Shown: positions 17,304-27,545, counted from the first letter of the stretch. The stretch is DNA of 64,000 bases from Bacteroidales bacterium (GCA_013141455.1 JABFQW010000027.1:39635-103634); one strand, 5' to 3'. Numbers and translations are program-made. Notes: a model not told the origin generated them from the letters alone.

Positions 17304-18653
17304 ATGAAAAGAGTATATTTTTCTGGCATTATGTGCAGCATTTTACTGCTTTCTATTACTGCAAATGCACAACATGACAGCCTTCCGTTTACATTGAAAA
17401 ACTGTATTGAATATAGTTTTACAAACAACGCAAATATTACAATTTACGGGAATGAAGTCGAAATTGCGAAAAACAAGAAAGCCGAATTGCTTTCCAATTT
17501 ATTGCCTCAAATTAATGGCAGTGTGTCGTTTGATGATAATTTAAAAAGGCAGACAACCATTTTCCCTGCCAATAGTTTTGGTCAGGGCTCACCTGAATCG
17601 CGGATGCAAATCGGTAGTCAATTCACCTCAAATGGCACTGTACAAATTGATCAAACCATTTTTGACCAATCGATATTCCTGGCAATCGGAATTACCCAGG
17701 TTAGTTCCCGGATTGCTGAACTTAAGGTTATACAAAACAAGGAAGACCTGATTTACAACACTGCAACAGCATATTATCAGGTGCTTGCAATCGTAGAACA
17801 GAAAAATTTATTGATGGAGAATATAAAGAAATATAATGATTTATTGGCCATCATAGCATTACAATACGAAAAAGGACTTGCAAAAAAGATTGATTTTGAC
17901 AGACTTAGGGTGAATGTCAACAACCTTACTTCACAAATAACCATTTTGGCTACTAACGAAAAATTAGCGCTGAATCAACTAAAGAACACCATGGGTATGA
18001 ATTTAAACGACACGCTTCTGATCAGCAATTCATTGAAGGCAACGTTGAATTTATCACAGCCACAATCCGAAATCTTAGAGCTAAACAATAAGATCGAATA
18101 TAAGATATTGAATGAAAATATAATCATTCAGGAACTTGAAGTACTGCGAAAAAAATCGGCATATCTTCCTTCATTATCCGGTTATGCACGTTTTGGGACG
18201 CAGGCACTGTCAGACGATTTTAATTCGGCCACTGACAAATGGGACGGTTTTAGTTCGATAGGTTTGAAATTGTCGGTTCCCATTTTCAGCGGTTTCAGGC
18301 GAATGAGCCAGGTAAACCAAAGTATTTTAAGCACATCGAATGCAAAGGAAAACAGGAAATTAATCATGCAGAATTTTCAATTGCAATTTCAAAATTCGGG
18401 CACAAAATTATTGAGTTCATACACTTCCTTGATAAATAACAAAGAAAATCTGGCGTTGGCGAAAGATGTTATGGAAAGTGTTCAATTACAATATCAAAAA
18501 GGTACTGCGTCATTGTCCGATTTCCTCAACTCCGATTATTCATATAAAGAAGCCCAAAGTAACTACATCATTTCCCTGCTCAACTTTCTGTCGGGCAAAT
18601 TAGATTACGAAAAAGCACAAGGAACTTTAAGCAACTATTTCCAACAACTTTAA
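17304..18653 (+). CDS. TolC-family outer membrane efflux protein
   Basis: A 449-residue outer-membrane factor with a signal peptide (cleavage after ANAQ). Long heptad-rich helices at about 60-250 and 290-440 form the two OEP repeats. The N-terminus shows the family-typical SLPFTLKNCIEYSFTNNANI. It begins the efflux operon: the adaptor gene follows after 11 bases and the RND pump after a further 12. CAACTTTG near 17200 is a one-mismatch -7 candidate. Confidence 0.9.
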   Translation: MKRVYFSGIMCSILLLSITANAQHDSLPFTLKNCIEYSFTNNANITIYGNEVEIAKNKKAELLSNLLPQINGSVSFDDNLKRQTTIFPANSFGQGSPESRMQIGSQFTSNGTVQIDQTIFDQSIFLAIGITQVSSRIAELKVIQNKEDLIYNTATAYYQVLAIVEQKNLLMENIKKYNDLLAIIALQYEKGLAKKIDFDRLRVNVNNLTSQITILATNEKLALNQLKNTMGMNLNDTLLISNSLKATLNLSQPQSEILELNNKIEYKILNENIIIQELEVLRKKSAYLPSLSGYARFGTQALSDDFNSATDKWDGFSSIGLKLSVPIFSGFRRMSQVNQSILSTSNAKENRKLIMQNFQLQFQNSGTKLLSSYTSLINNKENLALAKDVMESVQLQYQKGTASLSDFLNSDYSYKEAQSNYIISLLNFLSGKLDYEKAQGTLSNYFQQL

Positions 18654-18664
18654 TCCATTAAACA

Positions 18665-19717
18665 ATGAAAAAAATCACAATTATAATTGCTGTTTTGCTA
18701 ATATCAGTAGCAATAGTTTTCACACTGATTAGAAATAAGAAAAGTATCGATGATAAAAATATAATCATTGACCGCTCAAAAAATGCAGTAGCAGTAACAA
18801 TCCGAAAAGCAACGTTACTGCCCTTACAGTCCTACTTATCCGTACCATCTGTATTAGCTGCCAAAGAAGAGGCTGTCATTTCGGCAAATGCACAAGGAAA
18901 AATATCAGTATTATATTTCGATATTGGTTCAAAAGTATCAAAAGGCCAGGTTATTGGCAGAATAGATTGTGAACAAAAGCAAATTTCACTTCAGGCAATT
19001 GAACTTACCATCGAAAAACTTAAACAGGATTACGCACGATTTCAGGATCTGTTCAAAGGCAATGCCATTAACGAAACAACCGTGTTAGATGCCAGATACA
19101 ATTATGAAAATACACTGTTGCAGGCGCAACAAATTAAATTACAAATTGAAGATGCAAACATCATTGCGCCAATATCAGGTATTATCACAAGCCGAAGATT
19201 GGTTGCAGGCGAATTTGCTACTATGGGAATGATATTGGGAACAATTGTTAATCCTGCTAAATTAAAGACATCGGTTTTTGTTAATGAAAAAAATATTCTG
19301 AATTTGAACATAAACGATGAAGCAGTGATAACAAGTGATGTTTTCCCGGCTAAAACCTTCAGAAGCACAGTAACTTACATTAGTCCCAAAGGTGATGAAA
19401 ATCATAATTATCAGGTCGATTTATTGGTTAATGATAAAGATAACCTGCTCAAAGCGGGAACGTATATCAAAGTCAGATTCGATTTAAATACGAAAGCAAC
19501 TGTTTTACAAATACCCAAAAAAGCCTTGGTGGACGGAGTAAAAAATCCCTATGTATATGTGATTGAAGGAAATACCGCAAAACAGATTAAGCTTGTGTTG
19601 GGAAGAGAATTTAACGAAAACATCGAGGTACTCGAAGGGATAAGCGCCGGCAACTCCGTTGTTATCGATGGCCAGATTAACCTGATGGATGGCAGCCTCA
19701 TTGAAATCACAAACTAA
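18665..19717 (+). CDS. RND efflux periplasmic adaptor
   Basis: A 350-residue membrane-fusion protein with an N-terminal hydrophobic anchor (residues 3-21, no lipobox). The lipoyl/biotinyl-like half motifs (EAVISANAQGKISVLYFDIGSKVSKGQVIGRID and ANIIAPISGIITSR) flank a short helical hairpin (about 105-160), followed by the beta-barrel and membrane-proximal domains. It connects the inner-membrane pump with the TolC-like channel. The hairpin is short, as in many Bacteroidota adaptors. Confidence 0.9.
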   Translation: MKKITIIIAVLLISVAIVFTLIRNKKSIDDKNIIIDRSKNAVAVTIRKATLLPLQSYLSVPSVLAAKEEAVISANAQGKISVLYFDIGSKVSKGQVIGRIDCEQKQISLQAIELTIEKLKQDYARFQDLFKGNAINETTVLDARYNYENTLLQAQQIKLQIEDANIIAPISGIITSRRLVAGEFATMGMILGTIVNPAKLKTSVFVNEKNILNLNINDEAVITSDVFPAKTFRSTVTYISPKGDENHNYQVDLLVNDKDNLLKAGTYIKVRFDLNTKATVLQIPKKALVDGVKNPYVYVIEGNTAKQIKLVLGREFNENIEVLEGISAGNSVVIDGQINLMDGSLIEITN

Positions 19718-19729
19718 AAACCTACAAAC

Positions 19730-22700
19730 ATGACAATAACAGAATTATCCATAAAACGACCCTTGCTGATTACGGTAATTTTCGCGACTTTAATCCTATT
19801 CGGTTACCTGAGCTACAACACACTCAATTATAATACCTTGCCAAAGTTTGACGTAAATGTTATCTCAATTCAAACGGTTTATAAAGGCGCCTCATCAAAT
19901 GAAGTTCAAACCAGCGTTACGAAACCGATTGAAGAAGCTGTTTCGGCTATCGAAGGAGTTGACGTTCTTTCATCGTCTTCCCGCGAAGGCCTTTCGTTGG
20001 TTACTGTAACCCTCAAAGCCGGAACCAACAACATTACTGCCCAAAACGACGCTGAAAGAAAGATAAACCAGATAAAATCAAATTTACCAACCGATGCCGA
20101 TGACCCTGTTGTAAATCGTTTCAGCACCGATGAAATGCCGATTTTGAGACTAAGTATAACCTCTAAAATTCCACAGACTGAATTATTCGAATTTGTTGAT
20201 CTGAAAGTGAAGCCTATGCTTACGAATGTTGCCGGAGTAGCTCAGGTTAAAATAATTGGAGGTGTTGAAAGAGAGATTCTGATTGCCTTAGATAATGACA
20301 AACTTCGTGGTTATACTATTTCGGCAACACAGGTAAATCAAATAATTTCCGGTAGCGGATTGTCGTTTCCGGCAGGTAATATCAAATCTGATAAAAACAG
20401 ATTTTCAATACGTATGGATGCCAAAATATTTGATGTTGAACAACTTAGAAATATAATAATCAGGGAGAACAGCGATGGCAGCCGCATATTGCTAAGAGAC
20501 ATTGCTTCCGTAAGCGATTTTTCTACCGAACCAACTTTATTGAATCGTATAAATGGCAAACAAGGTATTGGGATTGAGATTCTGAAACAGTCGGATGCAA
20601 ATGCTGTTAAAGTAAGTGAGGAGGTAAAAAACCGTCTGGTAGACATTAAAAAACTTTATGCCGCGACTGATTTCGATTATAAAATTGCTACCGACCAATC
20701 GACTTACACATTGGCCTCGGCAGAAGGAGTGAAACACGATTTATTTTTGGCTGTGATGATCGTTGCCTTCGTAATGATCATGTTTTTACATAGTGTCCGG
20801 AGTTCATTATTTGTACTAATCGCCATTCCATCGGCAATGATTCCGACATTTATTTTAATGTGGGTCTTTGGATTTTCGTTAAACTTAATGACCTTAATGG
20901 CTTTATCATTGGTAGTTGGCATCCTTGTGGATGATAGCATTGTGGTGTTGGAAAATATCTACCGGCATCTCGAAATGGGTAAAAACAAACATAACGCATC
21001 TTTAGATGGAAGGAATGAAATCAGTTTTACAGCCATAGCTATCACATTGGTTGATGTGGTGGTGTTCCTGCCCTTGTCATTGGCTGGTGGCCTGATAGGA
21101 AATATTCTGAAAGAGTTTTCATTGGTAATTGTTTTTTCCACACTCATGAGTTTGTTGGTTTCATTCACACTAACACCACTTTTAACATCAAAGTGGGGTA
21201 AAGTTGCCCTGCTTAATCCAAATACTTTATGGGGCAAACTCAATATTGGCTTTGAGAACGCTATCAATTCATTAAAAGAAATATACGGTGAAGTTTTAGT
21301 TTGGTCACTAAATCATAAGCGTTACATCATTGGTGGTGTTTTTGTAGTATTAACCGGAACGTTGGCCCTAATACCGGCAGGTTTTGTTGGAACATCATTC
21401 ATTGGTACTTCAGACCGCGGTGAATTTCTGGTGCAGATAGATATGGCTTCCGAAACACCATTGATACAAACCAATGCTGTGGTTAAAAGAGTTGAAGCAA
21501 TCATTCTGAATCACCCTGAAGTAATCAATGTATTTTCAAATGTTGGTACACAAACCGGTGCTGGCGGCAGTACAATTGGCGCTAACAGTAATCTGGCAGA
21601 ATTAACGGTATCGCTGGTTGATCACAATGAACGTACTGTTTCAACTGATGAATTCGGGCAAAAACTTCGCGATGAAATATCAAAAATTCCAGGAGTTAAA
21701 ATAACCATTTTACCCACATCTATCACAGGAAACTCACAAAGTCCGATTATAATTTCGGTAAAAGGCTCCGATGTTAATGATGTGTTACGCGCTGCTGCAT
21801 GTGTAAAGGATGTTGTTAGTAAAACGCCTGGTACAGATTATGTAAAGTATAGCACCAAATCAGCAAAAACAGAAATTTCGATTGATATTGACCGGGAGAA
21901 ACTTTCAAATGCCGGATTAAGTATACCCGAAGTCGGACAAGCGGTCCAACTGGCATTTCAAGGGAACAACCATACAAAATTTAAAGATGCAGGAGAAGAG
22001 TATGGTATAAATATCATGCTCGACAATTGGGATAAGCATACGAATGAAAATGTGAAAAATCTTGCGATTATGAATCGTAATGGTGCTGTTATACAATTGA
22101 GCGAAATAGCCAATGTAAATGAAATTATGGGTCAGGCAGTGCTGGAAAGAACCAATCGGCTAAACTCAGTGAATATCACCTCAGAAGCAATCGGACGGCC
22201 AACCGGAACTATCGTCGAGGACATTAAACAAAAACTGACATTGGTTGAATTACCCGAGGGAGTAACCATTGATTATGAAGGGGATACAAAAAATCAAGTT
22301 GAATCATTCAGTAGTCTTGCTTTGGCAATGGCTATCGGCATTTTGCTGGTTTACCTGATAATGGTAGCATTATACGAAAGTGTGGTGTATCCTTTCGTGG
22401 TTTTGTTCTCGATTCCGGTAGCAATGATAGGGGCAATATTAGCCTTGGCACTAACGCTTAATTCGTTAACCATATTTGCCATACTTGGCTTGATCATGCT
22501 CTTAGGTCTGGTCTCTAAAAATGCAATTTTAATTGTCGATTTTACAAATCATTTGGTACAATCAGGTATGACGGTAAAAAAGGCATTGGTTGAAGCAGGA
22601 AAAGAACGGCTACGACCCATTATGATGACCACTTTTGCCATGATATTCGGCATGTTACCCATTGCACTGGCAAGTGGTGCGGGCGCCGAAGTAAAAAACG

Positions 22701-22870
22701 GCATGGCCTGGGTAATAATTGGTGGTCTGTCGAGTTCAATGATATTCACACTTGTGTTGGTACCGTCAGTTTATCTCCTCATCGAAAATTGGAAAAACAA
22801 CGTACAGCGTTTTTTGGAGAAGCAAAAAATTCAAACCGTTACAAAACCCATTCAGCCAATAGAATCATAG
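19730..22870 (+). CDS. RND efflux pump permease (AcrB/MdtB-like)
   Basis: A 1046-residue hydrophobic pump of normal RND length: transmembrane helix 1 at about 10-30, two large periplasmic loops (about 35-335 and 555-860) and two blocks of helices. The proton-relay acidic pair is present as Asp401 and Asp402 in VGILVDDSIVV. The second block has GLVSKNAILIVDF. It should export hydrophobic compounds out of the cell through the TolC partner. Family branch HAE-1; substrate unknown. The operon ends in a strong hairpin. Confidence 0.92.
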   Translation: MTITELSIKRPLLITVIFATLILFGYLSYNTLNYNTLPKFDVNVISIQTVYKGASSNEVQTSVTKPIEEAVSAIEGVDVLSSSSREGLSLVTVTLKAGTNNITAQNDAERKINQIKSNLPTDADDPVVNRFSTDEMPILRLSITSKIPQTELFEFVDLKVKPMLTNVAGVAQVKIIGGVEREILIALDNDKLRGYTISATQVNQIISGSGLSFPAGNIKSDKNRFSIRMDAKIFDVEQLRNIIIRENSDGSRILLRDIASVSDFSTEPTLLNRINGKQGIGIEILKQSDANAVKVSEEVKNRLVDIKKLYAATDFDYKIATDQSTYTLASAEGVKHDLFLAVMIVAFVMIMFLHSVRSSLFVLIAIPSAMIPTFILMWVFGFSLNLMTLMALSLVVGILVDDSIVVLENIYRHLEMGKNKHNASLDGRNEISFTAIAITLVDVVVFLPLSLAGGLIGNILKEFSLVIVFSTLMSLLVSFTLTPLLTSKWGKVALLNPNTLWGKLNIGFENAINSLKEIYGEVLVWSLNHKRYIIGGVFVVLTGTLALIPAGFVGTSFIGTSDRGEFLVQIDMASETPLIQTNAVVKRVEAIILNHPEVINVFSNVGTQTGAGGSTIGANSNLAELTVSLVDHNERTVSTDEFGQKLRDEISKIPGVKITILPTSITGNSQSPIIISVKGSDVNDVLRAAACVKDVVSKTPGTDYVKYSTKSAKTEISIDIDREKLSNAGLSIPEVGQAVQLAFQGNNHTKFKDAGEEYGINIMLDNWDKHTNENVKNLAIMNRNGAVIQLSEIANVNEIMGQAVLERTNRLNSVNITSEAIGRPTGTIVEDIKQKLTLVELPEGVTIDYEGDTKNQVESFSSLALAMAIGILLVYLIMVALYESVVYPFVVLFSIPVAMIGAILALALTLNSLTIFAILGLIMLLGLVSKNAILIVDFTNHLVQSGMTVKKALVEAGKERLRPIMMTTFAMIFGMLPIALASGAGAEVKNGMAWVIIGGLSSSMIFTLVLVPSVYLLIENWKNNVQRFLEKQKIQTVTKPIQPIES

Positions 22871-22886
22871 TAATCAATTATAGCTA

Positions 22887-22932
22887 AATTCGCCACTGAT
22901 TTTCCTTCAAGGGGGAAAATCAGTGGCGAATT
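22887..22932. terminator. Perfect 19-bp hairpin after RND operon
   Basis: Arms 22887-22905 and 22914-22932 are perfectly complementary over 19 bases with an 8-base loop. It lies 16 bases after the pump stop codon. There is no long T-run, only scattered T downstream, so it may act as a terminator, an mRNA 3-prime stabiliser, or both. Perfect pairing over this length is unusual for a simple terminator. Confidence 0.7.
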
Positions 22933-22989
22933 CAATACACCTTTTTCAATTATATAGAATCGCTCATTTACAGCGTTTAAAACAAAAAA

Positions 22990-23415
22990 ATGAAAACAAT
23001 TATCATCGCAATATTTATCTTCACGACCATCACTTCTGTCATTGCACAGGGCGATTTAAACGTAACAGTTACCGGTATTGAAAACACAAAAGGAACAATA
23101 AGAATAGCTCTGTTCAACAACGAAAGCGGTTTCCCGACAGATGAAACAAAGGCATTCAAATTGGTTGCAATTCGAATTACAGGAGAAAGTGTAAATACAA
23201 TTTTCAAAAATTTACCCTATGGGAAATACGCGATAGCTGCATTTCACGATGAAAACAACAACAGCATTTTCGACACCAATTTCATCGGTATTCCGAAAGA
23301 AGGTAACGGCGTAACGAAAGGAACGGGTAAAAGCCTGAGTACGCCCAATTATTCAGATGCCACTTTTCAATTTACCGAAAGTTCAACTAACATCAACATC
23401 AGGCTCTTTTATTAA
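22990..23415 (+). CDS. DUF2141 family exported protein
   Basis: A 141-residue protein with a signal peptide (cleavage after VIAQ) and the DUF2141 pattern: LNVTVTGIENTKGTIRIALFN, then LPYGKYAIAAFHDENNN and FIGIPKEG. It is predicted to be a periplasmic or outer-membrane-associated beta-sandwich. Function is not established in the literature known to me. It follows the RND operon but is separated from it by the strong hairpin. Confidence 0.85.
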   Translation: MKTIIIAIFIFTTITSVIAQGDLNVTVTGIENTKGTIRIALFNNESGFPTDETKAFKLVAIRITGESVNTIFKNLPYGKYAIAAFHDENNNSIFDTNFIGIPKEGNGVTKGTGKSLSTPNYSDATFQFTESSTNINIRLFY

Positions 23416-23466
23416 ATCACCCTTACCAAATCTAAACGATAAACCGGAAACTGACCAATTGCTGAT

Positions 23467-24714
23467 TTAAAAATTCGATCGCATCGCCTCAACCGGATCG
23501 AGGCGTGAGGCTGTCCAGGCTGGAATAAAACCCGAAACCAAGCCGATAAACGCTGATACGGATAATCCGAGAACAATATTACCAAGCGATAACATCAGCG
23601 GGAAACTGGTGGTGGTGCTGATCAGTAAACTCAATCCGTAAACGATAAGCAAACCAACGATACCGCCCATTACCGAAAGGAAAATAGCCTCTATCAGAAA
23701 CTGCAGTAATATGAAATAGTTCTTTGCACCGAGCGATTTCTGAATTCCGATCTGGTTGGTTCGCTCTTTTACTGAAACAAACATGATATTAGCAATTCCA
23801 AATCCACCCACAAGCAACGAAAATCCTCCGATAATCCAGCCAACAATCGCCACAACTCCAAAAAACTGATCGAATCCTTTGGTAATGATATCCATCTCGT
23901 TGATGGCAAAATTTTCTTCGGCAGTCGGTTTTAACTTCCTTATCGAACGAAGGTTACCAACTAACTCATCTTTTAATTGTTCATTGGTAATACCAGCCTT
24001 TCCGCGTACCATAATCGATGAACCCATGTCGCGCAGATCAATTACGTTTCTTGCGAAATTCACCGGAATAAAAGCCGATTTATCATTCGAATTACCAAAA
24101 ATATTTTCGCCTTCTTTTTTCATAACACCTATCACCGTCATTCGCAGACCAAAAACCTTAATTGATTTGTTGATCGGGTCGCTATTCGGAAACAAGGCTT
24201 CGGCCAGCTCCGCTCCTATCAGGATAACATTTCTGCCGCTTTGCGATTCAAGTTGTGTAAAATAACGTCCTTCAGCAATATCAAGTGTCATCACGCGGGC
24301 AAAATCATGTGAAACAATATTGATCTGTGTACTTTGCACCGTTGTATTGAGGTAGGAAACATCACGCGAAACACCTACCATGAAAGCAAAACCCTCTGCC
24401 GAACTCATGCGGTTTTCCAATTCCTGCATCTCACGCATACTTGCCTCAGGCCGCTGCCAGTATTTCCACCAGGGATAATCATCGCCACCCATCATCCAAG
24501 GCCATTTCTGTATGAAAACAACATTATCGCCCAACGAATCTATTTCATCACGGATTTCCTTTTCGAGACTGTCGAAAACCGAAAACACCGAAATAATGGA
24601 AAAAATCCCGATTGTGATGCCAAGCAATGATAACAAGGTGCGTACCTTGTTTACAATCAGAGCCGAAATAGCGAAACGAAAACTTTCGATGATTAACCTT
24701 GCCAGTACAACCAT
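23467..24714 (-). CDS. MacB/FtsX-type ABC transporter permease
   Basis: A 415-residue permease: one N-terminal transmembrane helix (about 20-45), a periplasmic MacB core domain (about 50-270), then three helices (about 285-310, 335-360, 375-400) with the terminal motif PAWTASRLDPVEAMR. This is the type VII ABC (MacB/LolC) architecture, which moves substrates by mechanotransmission rather than by a membrane channel. The partner ATPase and adaptor are not next to it in this window. It is convergent with the DUF2141 gene. Confidence 0.9.
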   Translation of the reverse strand: MVVLARLIIESFRFAISALIVNKVRTLLSLLGITIGIFSIISVFSVFDSLEKEIRDEIDSLGDNVVFIQKWPWMMGGDDYPWWKYWQRPEASMREMQELENRMSSAEGFAFMVGVSRDVSYLNTTVQSTQINIVSHDFARVMTLDIAEGRYFTQLESQSGRNVILIGAELAEALFPNSDPINKSIKVFGLRMTVIGVMKKEGENIFGNSNDKSAFIPVNFARNVIDLRDMGSSIMVRGKAGITNEQLKDELVGNLRSIRKLKPTAEENFAINEMDIITKGFDQFFGVVAIVGWIIGGFSLLVGGFGIANIMFVSVKERTNQIGIQKSLGAKNYFILLQFLIEAIFLSVMGGIVGLLIVYGLSLLISTTTSFPLMLSLGNIVLGLSVSAFIGLVSGFIPAWTASRLDPVEAMRSNF

Positions 24715-24738
24715 ATTTGCTTTTTATGAGAACAAAAT

Positions 24739-24746
24739 CAAAGGTA
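24739..24746 (-). promoter_or_regulatory. -7 box of ABC permease
   Basis: Minus-strand TACCTTTG, a consensus match 24 bases before the start codon. Confidence 0.6.
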
Positions 24747-24876
24747 AAAGTATATATAATTCATCACCACAGGGTAAGGTTTGTGGAGATTTTATGCTAA
24801 CCGACCGATCTGGTTTGTCATTTTCAGAGGCGAAAAAATGCTATACTGAATACTTTTCGAATTAAAAGAAAAACAG

Positions 24877-24884
24877 TATATTTG
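24877..24884 (+). promoter_or_regulatory. -7 box of purH
   Basis: TATATTTG matches TAnnTTTG. It puts the transcript start near 24891, which leaves about 70 leader bases before the proposed TTG start of purH. Confidence 0.6.
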
Positions 24885-24960
24885 AAATGCAGGATTATAA
24901 TTGCAAACTGCATGGTTTTTCCGTAAAATTGCACTTTATTTCATTCAAAATTATTTCATA

Positions 24961-26475
24961 TTGAAAAAGCTAAAAAACGCCTTAATATCAGTTTATTATA
25001 AAGATCGTCTCGATGAAATTGTTGATCTGCTGGCGACATTAAATGTAAAAATATACTCCACCGGCGGCACCTACGACTTCATCCGTTCATTAGGTGTTGA
25101 AGCCGAAACTGTTGAATCGCTCACCGGTTACCCATCAATCCTGGGTGGCAGGGTAAAAACTTTGCATCCGAAAGTCTTCGGAGGTATCCTGGGACGACAA
25201 TCGAAACTGAGTGATATTGAACAGATGACCGAATATGGTATTCCTGCTTTCGATCTCGTTATCGTTGATCTTTATCCATTTGAAGAAACAGTTACCAAAA
25301 CGGACAACCCGACCGAAATCATCGAAAAAATCGATATCGGAGGTATTTCCCTTATTCGTGCAGGCGCCAAAAACTTTGATGATGTACTGATTGTTCCTTC
25401 TTCCGATTATTATTCCGAACTTATCGAACTGCTGACAAACCAACATGGCGGTACAAGTCATGCCGACCGTAAACGATTTGCCACCTACGCTTTTGGTGTG
25501 AGCTCGTATTACGATACGGCCATTTATCAGTGGATGTCGGCAAACAACACCGATCAACTTCGCATCTCGGCCAAAGAAAAAGCAAAACTCCGCTATGGTG
25601 AGAATCCACATCAGCAAGGTATTTTTCATGGAAATCTGAATCAACTATTCGAAAAACTACATGGTAAAGAATTATCATACAATAACTTACTCGATCTTGA
25701 AGCAGGAATAAACCTTATCGATGAATTTGAGGAAACCACTTTTGCCATACTGAAACACAACAATGCCTGTGGCATAGCGAGCCGTGAAACATTGAATGAA
25801 GCTTACGAAGCCGCGCTGGCCGGCGATCCCGTTTCGGCATTTGGTGGTGTATTGGTTTGCAACAGAATCGTTGACGAAGCAACAGCTGAAAGTATGAACA
25901 GTTTGTTCTTCGAAATCGTTATAGCTCCGGATTTTGAAATAAATGCGCTTAAAATCATTCAATCCCGAAAAAATAGAATAATTTTGCAGCGGAGAGGGTT
26001 TGCAACTCAAAAAAAGCAATACAGATCAATATTGAACGGAATCTTAGAGCAGGAGAAGGACTTCAGAACTGAATCAACGGCTGATTTTACATACGTTACA
26101 ACAGTTCAGCCAACCGGTGACCAGTTATCCGATATGGTTTTCGCTAACAAAATTGTAAAACATACCCGATCAAATGCCATTGTACTGGCTAAAAACAAGC
26201 AGCTGTTCGGCTCAGGTGTTGGACAAACATCGCGGGTTGACGCACTTAAACAAGCTATTGCAAAGGCAAAAGAATTTAATTTCGATTTAACAGGAGCGGT
26301 GATGGCATCCGATGCCTTTTTCCCGTTTGCCGATTCAGTCGAAATTGCAGCAAAAGCAGGGATCATATCTGTGGTTCAACCCGGTGGCTCGGTTCGCGAC
26401 CAGGACACGATTGATTACTGTAACAATAACGGTATCGGTATGGTTTTCACCGGTATCCGTCATTTTAAACATTAA
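24961..26475 (+). CDS. purH: Bifunctional PurH: AICAR transformylase/IMP cyclohydrolase
   Basis: Last two steps of purine synthesis. The IMP cyclohydrolase domain (N-terminal 190 residues) shows ALISVYYKDRLDE, YSTGGTYDFIRSLGV and GGRVKTLHPKVFGGIL; the transformylase domain has LRYGENPHQQ, the catalytic KHNNACGIA (Lys-His) and the end GIRHFKH. About 504 residues. Homologues start with M-K-K-(I/L)-K-x-A-L-I-S-V-Y, and here that position is TTG at 24961; no ATG lies nearby in frame. A more upstream TTG at 24901 adds 20 residues that do not resemble the family. mreB follows after 26 bases, so they may share a transcript. Confidence 0.9.
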   Translation: MKKLKNALISVYYKDRLDEIVDLLATLNVKIYSTGGTYDFIRSLGVEAETVESLTGYPSILGGRVKTLHPKVFGGILGRQSKLSDIEQMTEYGIPAFDLVIVDLYPFEETVTKTDNPTEIIEKIDIGGISLIRAGAKNFDDVLIVPSSDYYSELIELLTNQHGGTSHADRKRFATYAFGVSSYYDTAIYQWMSANNTDQLRISAKEKAKLRYGENPHQQGIFHGNLNQLFEKLHGKELSYNNLLDLEAGINLIDEFEETTFAILKHNNACGIASRETLNEAYEAALAGDPVSAFGGVLVCNRIVDEATAESMNSLFFEIVIAPDFEINALKIIQSRKNRIILQRRGFATQKKQYRSILNGILEQEKDFRTESTADFTYVTTVQPTGDQLSDMVFANKIVKHTRSNAIVLAKNKQLFGSGVGQTSRVDALKQAIAKAKEFNFDLTGAVMASDAFFPFADSVEIAAKAGIISVVQPGGSVRDQDTIDYCNNNGIGMVFTGIRHFKH

Positions 26476-26501
26476 CAACGTAAGAAAAGAAAAGGAAAGA
26501 T

Positions 26502-27524
26502 ATGGGATTATTTTCATTCTTATCGAAAGAAATAGCCATTGACCTCGGGACGGCCAACACAATTATCATCTACAATGATAAAGTAGTTGTTGACGAACCA
26601 TCCATCGTGGCCATCGAACGCAACACTGACCGAATTATCGCCGTTGGTAAGAAAGCCATGATGATGCATGGCAAGACCCACGAAAACATACGTACAATCA
26701 GGCCATTACGCGATGGTGTGATAGCCGATTTCAGGGCTGCCGAATATATGATGCGTGAGATGATCAAGATGATCGGTATCAAAAGCAGGTTTTTTCCTCC
26801 GGCACTCAAAATGGTTATCTGTATCCCATCGGGTATTACCGAAGTTGAACAGCGTGCTGTTAAAGATTCGGCCGAACAAGCCGGCGCCAAAGAAGTAAGG
26901 CTTATTCATGAACCGATGGCTGCTGCCATTGGGATCGGTATCGATGTACTCGAACCTACCGGAAACATGATCATTGATATCGGGGGTGGAACAAGTGAAA
27001 TTGCTGTTATTGCCCTCGGTGGTATCGTAAATAACAAATCGATTCGCATCGCCGGCGACGATTTTAATGCTGATATTGAAGATTATATGCGCCGTCAGCA
27101 TAATATCCATATTGGTGAACGCACAGCCGAACGTATCAAGATCGAAGTAGGTGCTGCCCTGCCATTCCTCGATAATCCACCCGATGATTTCCTCGTTCAT
27201 GGCCGCGATATGCTGTCAGGTATTCCAAAAGAAATCAGGGTGAACTACACCGAGATTGCCCATTGTCTTGATAAAAGTATCGTCAAAATTGAAGCTGCCG
27301 TTCTCAATGCACTCGAAATGACACCACCCGAACTTTCGGCTGATATTTTTCGCACCGGTATTTATCTTGCCGGTGGCGGTTCGTTGCTTCGTGGCCTCGA
27401 TAAACGTTTGCATGCCAAAACTAAACTACCGGTTCACGTGGCCGAAGACCCGTTGCGCGCCGTGGCCCGTGGAACAGGCATCGCCTTGAAGAACTTTGAT
27501 AAATTCCCATTCCTGCTGAAATAA
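26502..27524 (+). CDS. mreB: Rod-shape determining protein MreB
   Basis: A 340-residue bacterial actin. The phosphate-1 loop IDLGTANTIIY, the phosphate-2 region MIIDIGGGTSEIAVIAL and the adenosine loop GIYLAGGGSLLRGLD are clear. It polymerises on the inner membrane and organises elongation of the cell wall. First gene of mreBCD, here directly after purH. Confidence 0.95.
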   Translation: MGLFSFLSKEIAIDLGTANTIIIYNDKVVVDEPSIVAIERNTDRIIAVGKKAMMMHGKTHENIRTIRPLRDGVIADFRAAEYMMREMIKMIGIKSRFFPPALKMVICIPSGITEVEQRAVKDSAEQAGAKEVRLIHEPMAAAIGIGIDVLEPTGNMIIDIGGGTSEIAVIALGGIVNNKSIRIAGDDFNADIEDYMRRQHNIHIGERTAERIKIEVGAALPFLDNPPDDFLVHGRDMLSGIPKEIRVNYTEIAHCLDKSIVKIEAAVLNALEMTPPELSADIFRTGIYLAGGGSLLRGLDKRLHAKTKLPVHVAEDPLRAVARGTGIALKNFDKFPFLLK

Positions 27525-27545
27525 GCGGGTAATCGATTTGTAACT

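Noticed and set aside
14145-23415. AraC, oxidoreductases, efflux and DUF2141 genes as one operon
   Set aside because: Separate promoter boxes (14112, 15078), a 123-base gap before the TolC gene and the 19-bp hairpin argue for several transcription units.
27431-27446. Third parS-like palindrome in mreB
   Set aside because: GGTTCACGTGGCC shares only the central TTCACGTG; the outer bases do not match.
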